A stretch of 7,679 nt of DNA from assembly GCA_945965245.1 (NCBI GenBank), contig CAMFNC010000131.1:1-7679 (forward strand). Reading direction: 5' to 3'. Positions 1 to 5,654 of this stretch are shown in pieces. Position 1 is the stretch's first letter, and every line of letters begins with the position of its first letter. The DNA comes from an uncultured Porphyromonas sp. Lineage in GTDB: Bacteria > Bacteroidota > Bacteroidia > Bacteroidales > Porphyromonadaceae. Under the pieces are notes generated by a model, which searched no databases, was not told the origin of the DNA, and worked only from the letters and a program-made list of their open reading frames with translations. The position numbers and the translations under genes were made by a program.

Positions 1-512
1 TTCAGCCTAATCATTTCTATATATTCCTCAGCCTTCACATTATCACGTTTTTCAAACTCCATATCATACTGCTGACCATCACAAATTTCGATGGCCAATC
101 GGATAAACGGAGCCAATATACGCTCCAGCATTTCGCCTCGATAATATTGAGAAAGGATTTGTATCGAATACAAACTCATGGCATCGCCGGATAGGATAGC
201 TTGATTGGCATTCCATTGGGTATGAACAGCCGGTTTGCCTCTTCTTGTGGGAGAATTATCCATCAAATCGTCATGGAGCAAAGTGAAGTTGTGATAGACT
301 TCCAGTGCTGCCGCAGCAGCTAAAGCCGGCTCCGGTTGGCCACAATTGAATGCCTGACAGGCTGCACAGCAGAGCAGTGGCCGTATGCGTTTGCCGCTGT
401 TTTGAAGCGTATAGGAAATGGGCGTGTATAGTGATGCGGGCTTGCGTTGAGGTAAATCCAAGGTCTGGAGGAAAGCCTCTATCTTTTCACGTAGTTCTGA
501 ATGAGTATTCAT
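1..512 (-). CDS. Short-chain polyprenyl (farnesyl/geranylgeranyl-type) diphosphate synthase, N-terminal part
   Basis: Trans-isoprenyl diphosphate synthase, which condenses isopentenyl diphosphate with an allylic diphosphate in the cytoplasm to make precursors of undecaprenyl phosphate and menaquinone. The gene runs off the left edge: 170 codons plus two bases are present of a family usually around 320 residues. Visible motifs are GKRIRP (residues 40-45, diphosphate binding), the first aspartate-rich motif HDDLMD (80-85, Mg2+ and allylic substrate) followed by T-R-R-G (89-92), SGDAM (108-112), and CDGQQYDMEFE further on. The fragment ends at MIRL, normally followed by K-T in this family. The second DDxxD lies outside the window. 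The aromatic F76, five residues before the first aspartate, and the absence of an insertion in the motif suggest a C15 or C20 product; this is inference. The ATG at 512-510 is the only sensible start. It lies 55 bp downstream of tilS, so the gene may be the last of that operon. Confidence 0.93.
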   Translation of the reverse strand, partial: MNTHSELREKIEAFLQTLDLPQRKPASLYTPISYTLQNSGKRIRPLLCCAACQAFNCGQPEPALAAAAALEVYHNFTLLHDDLMDNSPTRRGKPAVHTQWNANQAILSGDAMSLYSIQILSQYYRGEMLERILAPFIRLAIEICDGQQYDMEFEKRDNVKAEEYIEMIRL

Positions 513-567
513 ATTAAAATATGTGGAACCATAAAGGTAATAAAGTTACCTGAACCATGGGGGAAAA
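513..567 (-). other. tilS / polyprenyl synthase intergenic gap with small hairpin and weak -7-like box
   Basis: The gap holds a 6-bp inverted repeat with a 5-nt loop (535-551, AGGTAA-TAAAG-TTACCT on the plus strand) and a 7-bp direct repeat GAACCAT at 526-532 and 552-558. On the minus strand TACCTTTA (539-532) matches the Bacteroidota -7 consensus TAnnTTTG except for its last base, and would place a transcript start a short way before the ATG at 512. No TTG stands 19-20 bp upstream. The hairpin is weak and has no following T-run, so it is not a convincing terminator. Read-through from tilS seems as likely as a separate promoter. Confidence 0.25.
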
Positions 568-1920
568 TCAATCTTGGGGATAAAAAGAAAATATCAGCAA
601 TCGTTTGGTTTCGTTCGTTATCGGATAATGAGCAGAGCGTAATAGTGACGGCAGCCAGAGAATACAATCTGCAGCATAGAGCGCATAAAAATCTTTTCTC
701 AAGGCATGATCCAGATGCCGGTCTATGAATACCCTGCTGACTTTACGACTCCCATGCATACCGTAGGGTCTGATGCGTTCTCCGCTTTTCACGGGAGCAA
801 ATACCGAATTTTTCGGGAGAAGATCGGCATCGAAATAGACCCTATATGCACTTGGCTGTAAATCATCTGCTGTATAAAGCTCTTTCCATTCACAAGTAAC
901 GTTGCCATAAGGCAATCTGATGATCACAATCGGTTGAGCGGCATCGGGCAGCTTTACCGCAATGGGTAAGCATTCTGATGTTTCCTCTTTGGGCGATAAC
1001 TCCAACTTTTTTTGTCCTCTGACCAATCGGTGCGTATGACTGAAGAATACAGCTCCCGCAGGTTTGTGCAGTGCGGAGGCTATGTCTTCACATTGCAATC
1101 GGTTAAAGCCGTATGGATGCAACCACTCGTATAAAATGGTACAATGCGACGGATACCGGAGAAGTGGGGCAATGAGATAATCATTGCCCATACGACACTC
1201 TTTGTCAATTTGATGAAGTAGGGTGTTGAGTAAGTCTTCGGTCTCGGACAGATTTTTTCCGGTACGGCAAACCGCATCCACAAAAGAGGGGTTTAGCAAT
1301 TCAAATTCGGGCACGATATGATGCCGAATGACATTACGCTTATATTCCGTGGAAGCGTTGGTCGAATCTGTGCAATAAGCAATATTTTCTTGTGACAGAA
1401 ACCATTCGATTTCTTTTCGTGATACATCCAGTAGGGGGCGGATAATACGACCATCACGGGTATAACGCATGCCTCTAAGCCCTCGAATGCCGGTACCCAT
1501 GGATAGGTTTAGCAATATGGTTTCGGCTTGATCGTTTCGGTGATGAGCCAGAGCTATTTTTTCTATTCTCAAGGTTTGAGATAGTTCTTCGAACCAATGG
1601 TAACGCAATTCACGTGCCGCCATTTCGATGGAGCAACCCTGTTTTTGGGCATAATCTGTCGTGTCAAAGTGTTTGATATGCAGTGGAATATTCATGTCTC
1701 TGCATAAATCCTGCACATACCTTTCATCGGCATCACTTTCCGCTCCGCGCAGTCGGAAGTTGCAATGTGCGGCGGTAACGGCATATCCCCATAAAGAAAG
1801 AACCCTTAGTAGAGCCACCGAGTCGGCACCTCCACTAAGGGCAATGATTACGGGTTCGCCCGGCAAAAGCAAATGTTCGCACTCGATGGTTCGGCGCACC
1901 ACATCGGCCAAGGCTCTCAT
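568..1920 (-). CDS. tilS: tRNA(Ile)-lysidine synthetase TilS
   Basis: Converts the wobble cytidine (C34) of the CAU-anticodon isoleucine tRNA to lysidine using lysine and ATP, changing both decoding (AUG to AUA) and charging identity (Met to Ile). It is an essential cytoplasmic enzyme in most bacteria. The 450-residue product has the PP-loop ATP-pyrophosphatase signature SGGADS (29-34), HCNFRLRG (52-59), AHHRNDQAET (125-134), a glycine-rich GTGIRGLRG (142-150), RPLLDVSR (161-168) and DSTN (185-188) followed by Y-K-R-N (193-196). The C-terminal TilS domain is also present: SGERIRPYGMHG starting near 379 and RSAHYPITNETK near 428-439. Length is normal, so the gene looks intact. The ATG at 1920-1918 lies 7 bp after the stop of the zinc-ribbon gene, which suggests translational coupling. 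Stop is TGA at 570-568. No Shine-Dalgarno sequence is obvious. Confidence 0.97.
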   Translation of the reverse strand: MRALADVVRRTIECEHLLLPGEPVIIALSGGADSVALLRVLSLWGYAVTAAHCNFRLRGAESDADERYVQDLCRDMNIPLHIKHFDTTDYAQKQGCSIEMAARELRYHWFEELSQTLRIEKIALAHHRNDQAETILLNLSMGTGIRGLRGMRYTRDGRIIRPLLDVSRKEIEWFLSQENIAYCTDSTNASTEYKRNVIRHHIVPEFELLNPSFVDAVCRTGKNLSETEDLLNTLLHQIDKECRMGNDYLIAPLLRYPSHCTILYEWLHPYGFNRLQCEDIASALHKPAGAVFFSHTHRLVRGQKKLELSPKEETSECLPIAVKLPDAAQPIVIIRLPYGNVTCEWKELYTADDLQPSAYRVYFDADLLPKNSVFAPVKSGERIRPYGMHGSRKVSRVFIDRHLDHALRKDFYALYAADCILWLPSLLRSAHYPITNETKRLLIFSFYPQD

Positions 1921-1927
1921 GTTAGTC

Positions 1928-2701
1928 TTATTTTTTATCCGCTTTTCCTAAAAGAGCCGGATCTACCATGATGCGTCCGCAGTATTCACACACGATGATT
2001 TTTTTGTGCAGTTGCACATCCAATTGTCTTTGGGGGGGGATTTTATTAAAGCATCCACAACAAGCATCGCGTTCCACGGGCACGACAGCCAAACCGTTCA
2101 TTGTGCCTTTGCGGATACGTTTGAACGCATTGAGCAAGCGTGGTTCGATGGTAGCCTCGATTTTCTTGGCATCCATCATCAGTCTTTCTTCATCTTGCTT
2201 GGTCTCAGCAATGATGGTATCCAGTTCACCACGTTTTTCTTCCAGAGCCTGTTGGCGATCTTGCATATTCGCTTCCAAATCAGCTATCCGCTGTTTGCGA
2301 TCTTCTATCTCTTCGGTAAATTCGCGGATATTCTTTTCTGCCAATTCCACCTCCAGATTTTGGTATTCGATTTCCTTGGAGAGGTTGTCGTATTCGCGGT
2401 TGTTTTTTACGTTATTGAGCTGAGTCTGATATTTCTCAATCAGATTTTTGGCCGTAGCAATTTTATTTTTTTCGCCTACGACTGCTTGTGCTTCACCGCG
2501 GTTTTCGGCATTGTAGTTTGCCAAGCGGGTTTTCATCCCCTCGATTTCGTCTTCGAGGTCTTCCACTTCGAGCGGCAGTTCGCCACGGAGAGTTTTGATT
2601 TCATCAATCTTATAAAGAATCTTTTGCAAGTTACCCAGAGCAATGAGTTTCTGCTCCACGGTCTGGTCTTCGGGTTCTGCTGCTTTTCTTTTTGTAGCCA
2701 T
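1928..2701 (-). CDS. Coiled-coil C4-type zinc-ribbon protein (DUF164 / CdsZ-FlgZ family)
   Basis: A 257-residue protein with two parts. Residues about 15-185 are a long charged coiled coil, rich in Glu, Lys, Leu and Gln, containing the family-typical NNREYDNLSKEIE (100-112). Residues 212-245 are a zinc ribbon with two knuckles, C214-x2-C217 and C238-x2-C241; C215 is an extra cysteine. Relatives are Helicobacter HP0958/FlgZ, linked to RpoN stability and flagella, and the chlamydial CT398/CdsZ, linked to sigma-54 and type III secretion. In non-flagellated Bacteroidales the role is unknown and I do not assign one. I chose the ATG at 2701-2699, 7 bp after the nif3-like stop. The upstream in-frame ATG at 2734 would add 11 unfamiliar residues and overlap the previous gene. 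A C8 tract and an A7 tract lie between the two knuckles. Co-expression with aspS, the nif3-like gene and tilS is implied by the spacing. Confidence 0.92.
   Translation of the reverse strand: MATKRKAAEPEDQTVEQKLIALGNLQKILYKIDEIKTLRGELPLEVEDLEDEIEGMKTRLANYNAENRGEAQAVVGEKNKIATAKNLIEKYQTQLNNVKNNREYDNLSKEIEYQNLEVELAEKNIREFTEEIEDRKQRIADLEANMQDRQQALEEKRGELDTIIAETKQDEERLMMDAKKIEATIEPRLLNAFKRIRKGTMNGLAVVPVERDACCGCFNKIPPQRQLDVQLHKKIIVCEYCGRIMVDPALLGKADKK
2032..2039. repeat. G8/C8 homopolymer inside the zinc-ribbon gene
   Basis: Eight consecutive G on the plus strand are read as ATC-CCC-CCC-CAA (Ile-Pro-Pro-Gln, residues 221-224) in the zinc-ribbon gene. Another homopolymer, T7 at 1999-2005 (A7 in the coding strand), lies 26 bp further along the gene. 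Both are between the codons for C217 and C238. The reading frame is intact in this sequence. Confidence 0.9.
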
Positions 2702-2708
2702 AGTTGCG

Positions 2709-3809
2709 TTATAAATAATGTACCGGATTGGCACAGATATTACTTAAATGGACGTCAAAGTTAGGGAATTTATCCGAAATAATTCGGCTAAATAATTCAG
2801 TTGCTGCCAGTTCGCTCTCGTAATGCCCCACCGTTACCAGCATCGGATGCCCTTCCACATCGAAATAATCGTTGTATTTGGCTTCTCCGGTAATGAACGC
2901 ATCGGCTCCGGCACGCCGAGCTTCGCGCCATAGGAAAGCCCCGGCTCCTCCGCAGATGGCCACACGTTTGATTTTTTCGGTCATGCATTCGGAGTAACTT
3001 ATTGTTTGCGCGCCAAATATGGCTTTCACGCGCTGTAAGAATAGAGTCGGATTGATAGCTTCGGGCAGATCACCCACAATGCCGGCACCGGCTTGCTGCC
3101 ATTGATTGGCCAGTGGAACGAAGTCGTAGGTAGGCTCTTCGTAAGGGTGATTTTGAATTAGAGCCTGTTCCACCCGATGTTGTAGGTATCGTGGTAGAAT
3201 TACCGATACTTGTACTTCTGCTTCGGTGTGTAGCTTTCCCGTTTCTCCCACGAAAGGATGAGCCGAGCTTCCGGCACGAAAAGTGCCATGCCCTTCCAGA
3301 TTGTAACTGCATCGGTCATATGCTCCAATGTGTCCGGCACCTGCATCCCAAAGTGATCGGCGCAAGCGTTCGGCATGTGCCTGTGGCACGTAGCATACCA
3401 ATTTGAGCAGCATGTCGCTCATCGGTTGCAATGGGCGAACAGCTTGCAGAGCAAACTTTTCGGCCAGCAAAACATTCAGCCCCTTGCCGGCGTTATCCGC
3501 ATTGGTGTGTGCTGCATAAATCGTCAGGTCTTGTTTGATGGCATATTGTACGCAGCGTTGAATGTAATTGGCGCCGGTGATTTCTTTGATAGATTTGAAA
3601 AGCAATGGATGGTGGGCAATAATCAGGTTGCAGCCACACGATACCGCTTCCTCCAATACGGCTTCTGTGATATCCACAGCCAGAAGCACTCCGGTGGCCA
3701 ATCCTTTCGGGTTGCCCACCTGGATGCCACTGTGGTCATAGCTCTCTTGCAGAGCCAAAGGGAGACTCTGCTCCAAAACATCTAATATCCTGCGAATGGA
3801 AATATCCAT
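2709..3809 (-). CDS. Nif3-like dinuclear metal-centre protein (DUF34, YqfO-type with inserted PII/CutA-like domain)
   Basis: A 366-residue member of the NIF3/DUF34 family, toroidal hexamers with a two-metal site per subunit. The biochemical role is unsettled (metal chaperone or insertase and hydrolase ideas exist). Predicted metal ligands are present: H66-H67 in AHHPLLF, D105 in AHTNADN, and H329 with E333 in VGHYESE, the HxxxE spacing seen in E. coli YbgI. The Nif3 fold is split by an inserted domain at about residues 130-235 that ends in HPYEEPTYD (221-229), the hallmark of the YqfO-like long form; short forms such as YbgI are about 250 residues. The glycine-rich CGGAGAF (286-292) and TGEAKYND (307-314) begin the second half. 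The start MDISIRRILDVLE (3809) gives the usual N-terminus. The extra 26 codons up to 3887 overlap the 3' end of aspS in another frame and look spurious. One base separates the aspS stop from this ATG, and the zinc-ribbon gene starts 7 bp after it. Confidence 0.95.
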   Translation of the reverse strand: MDISIRRILDVLEQSLPLALQESYDHSGIQVGNPKGLATGVLLAVDITEAVLEEAVSCGCNLIIAHHPLLFKSIKEITGANYIQRCVQYAIKQDLTIYAAHTNADNAGKGLNVLLAEKFALQAVRPLQPMSDMLLKLVCYVPQAHAERLRRSLWDAGAGHIGAYDRCSYNLEGHGTFRAGSSAHPFVGETGKLHTEAEVQVSVILPRYLQHRVEQALIQNHPYEEPTYDFVPLANQWQQAGAGIVGDLPEAINPTLFLQRVKAIFGAQTISYSECMTEKIKRVAICGGAGAFLWREARRAGADAFITGEAKYNDYFDVEGHPMLVTVGHYESELAATELFSRIISDKFPNFDVHLSNICANPVHYL

Positions 3810-3810
3810 T

Positions 3811-5577
3811 TTATTTCGTGGGCAGAGGCTTGAGGTCAAGGAAAAGCTCGTCCAATTGTGCTGATTCGAGCACCGAAGGAGCATCAATCATCACATCGCG
3901 TCCGGCGTTGTTTTTCGGGAAAGCGATACAGTCGCGGATGCTATCCAAACCGGCGAAGAGTGAAACCCAGCGATCCAAGCCATATGCCAATCCTCCATGA
4001 GGAGGTGCACCATACTTAAAGGCATTCATCAGGAAGCCGAATTGCTCTTCGGCACGTTTGGGCGTGAAACCCAATACTTCGAATATCTTATGCTGCAAGT
4101 TGCTTTCGTGGATACGGATAGAACCTCCGCCCACTTCCACGCCGTTGATAACCATGTCGTAAGCATTGGCACGAACTGCTCCCGGATTGCTGTCCAAAAG
4201 AGGAATATCTTCGGGTTTTGGCGATGTGAAGGGATGGTGCATGGCGTAATAGCGTTGGGTCTCTTCGTCCCATTCCAATAAGGGGAAGTCCACCACCCAC
4301 AGACAGGCAAATTTATTTTTGTCGCGCAATCCCAGTTGGTTACCCATCTCCAATCTCAGTTCGCCCAACTGCTTTCTGCATTTCATTGCATCGGCACCAC
4401 TGATAATCAAAATCAAATCTCCGGCGTGGGCTCCCATACGCTCTGCCAAGGCTTTCATTACATCGGAAGTGTAGAACTTATCCACGCTGCTCTTGATGTC
4501 ACCATTGGCTGCAATCTTGGCATATACCAAACCTTTGGCTCCTATTTGCGGACGTTTTATCCATTCGGTAAGGGCGTCCAACTGCTTGCGTGTATATTCG
4601 CCGGCACCGGGCACACAGATACCTCCTATATAGGCGGCGTCATCAAAGACGCTGAAGCCATGACCCTGCATGATGTCTTGGATTTCGACCATAGGCATGC
4701 CAAATCGCAGATCCGGTTTGTCTGAGCCGTATTTGCTCATGGCTTCGTGCCAGCTCATGCGTTGGAATGGCGTTTGGATTTCCATACCCATGATGCTGCG
4801 GAAGAGGTGCGCGGCCATGCCTTCAAAGGTTTCCAATACATCCTGCTGCTCCACAAAGCTCATTTCGCAGTCTATCTGCGTGAATTCGGGCTGACGGTCG
4901 GCACGCAGGTCTTCGTCACGGAAACACTTCACGATTTGGAAATATCTGTCCATACCGCTGACCATCAAGAGCTGCTTGAAAGTTTGCGGAGATTGTGGCA
5001 AAGCGTAGAATTGACCCGGATTCATACGTGAGGGCACCACAAAGTCTCGTGCACCCTCCGGAGTGGATTTGATCAGCATAGGTGTTTCTATCTCCAGAAA
5101 ACCTTGACCATCCAGATAGCGGCGCACTTCAAAGGCCATGCGGTGGCGCAATTCGATATTGCGGCGCACACAGTTACGGCGCAAATCCAGATAGCGGTAG
5201 CGCATACGTAGTTCATCGCCACCGTCTGTATCGTCTTCGATGGTAAACGGGGGCACCTCGGAGCGGTTCAGAATTTCCAATGCATGCGTTTCTATTTCTA
5301 TTTCGCCGGTAGGCAAATTCGGATTTTTGCTGTATCGTTCTGTCACCTTGCCTTCTATCCGGATAACGAACTCGCGACCCAGATGAGCGGCAGTGTCGGC
5401 CAGTCTCTCGTCTATGGTCTCTTTGTTGAAAGTAAGCTGTGTGATGCCATATCTGTCGCGCAGATCCACAAACGTGATACCACCTTTGCGGTGCACACGC
5501 TGCACCCATCCGCACAAGATTACTCTGCTGCCGGCATCGTTCAGGCGCAGTTCGCCACAGGTTTTATTCCTATACAT
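3811..5577 (-). CDS. aspS: Aspartyl-tRNA synthetase, bacterial type
   Basis: Class IIb synthetase that attaches aspartate to tRNA-Asp in the cytoplasm. The 588-residue length is that of a full bacterial AspRS. The N-terminal OB-fold anticodon-binding domain (1 to about 105) contains GWVQRVHRKGG and FVDLRDRYG. The catalytic core includes STPEGARDFVVPSR (171-184), the QSPQ loop (195-198), motif 2 FRDEDLRADRQPEFTQID (219-236), and motif 3 GLAYGLDRW (529-537). Between motifs 2 and 3 lies the large GAD-type insertion found in bacteria (about 285-420). Residue 31, which corresponds to the position reported to separate discriminating (Leu) from tRNA-Asn-misacylating (His) enzymes, is Lys, so specificity cannot be read directly. 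The ATG at 5577-5575 gives the typical MYRNKTCGELR start. It is the first gene of the aspS-nif3-like-zinc ribbon-tilS run, and a -7-like box lies 44 bp upstream of the ATG. Confidence 0.98.
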   Translation of the reverse strand: MYRNKTCGELRLNDAGSRVILCGWVQRVHRKGGITFVDLRDRYGITQLTFNKETIDERLADTAAHLGREFVIRIEGKVTERYSKNPNLPTGEIEIETHALEILNRSEVPPFTIEDDTDGGDELRMRYRYLDLRRNCVRRNIELRHRMAFEVRRYLDGQGFLEIETPMLIKSTPEGARDFVVPSRMNPGQFYALPQSPQTFKQLLMVSGMDRYFQIVKCFRDEDLRADRQPEFTQIDCEMSFVEQQDVLETFEGMAAHLFRSIMGMEIQTPFQRMSWHEAMSKYGSDKPDLRFGMPMVEIQDIMQGHGFSVFDDAAYIGGICVPGAGEYTRKQLDALTEWIKRPQIGAKGLVYAKIAANGDIKSSVDKFYTSDVMKALAERMGAHAGDLILIISGADAMKCRKQLGELRLEMGNQLGLRDKNKFACLWVVDFPLLEWDEETQRYYAMHHPFTSPKPEDIPLLDSNPGAVRANAYDMVINGVEVGGGSIRIHESNLQHKIFEVLGFTPKRAEEQFGFLMNAFKYGAPPHGGLAYGLDRWVSLFAGLDSIRDCIAFPKNNAGRDVMIDAPSVLESAQLDELFLDLKPLPTK

Positions 5578-5603
5578 GATATATTGAGTTTGATTTGATT
5601 ATC

Positions 5604-5633
5604 CATATATATATGATGTGCAAAAGTACACAT
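5604..5633 (-). promoter_or_regulatory. Candidate aspS promoter (-7 box TACTTTTG) with flanking palindromes
   Basis: In the 77-bp dnaX-aspS gap the minus strand reads TACTTTTG at 5628-5621, an exact match to the Bacteroidota -7 consensus TAnnTTTG. It would give a leader of roughly 35-40 nt before the aspS ATG. A good -33 TTG is not visible 19-20 bp upstream. The box is exactly enclosed by 5-bp inverted arms (ATGTG 5616-5620 and CACAT 5629-5633 on the plus strand). Next to it is a perfect 12-bp palindrome CATATATATATG (5604-5615) near the expected transcription start. No convincing dnaX terminator is seen in the gap, so read-through from dnaX is possible. Confidence 0.45.
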
Positions 5634-5654
5634 AAAACGCGTTTAGCCGTATGC

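Noticed and set aside
535..551. Hairpin after tilS as a rho-independent terminator
   Set aside because: The stem is only 6 bp and AT-containing, and no T-run follows on the minus strand.
501..728. 75-codon plus-strand open frame across the tilS 3' end and the gap before the polyprenyl synthase
   Set aside because: Mostly antisense to the conserved TilS C-terminus, with no domain or conserved pattern.
2006..2764. 252-codon plus-strand open frame opposite the zinc-ribbon gene
   Set aside because: It is extremely Phe-rich because it is the antisense of the Glu/Lys-rich coiled-coil codons; no recognisable domain. It is a shadow frame.
3810..3887. 26-codon upstream extension of the Nif3-like gene
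   Set aside because: It overlaps the 3' end of aspS in another frame and is unlike Nif3 N-termini; MDISIRRILDVLE at 3809 is the family-like start with 1-bp spacing.
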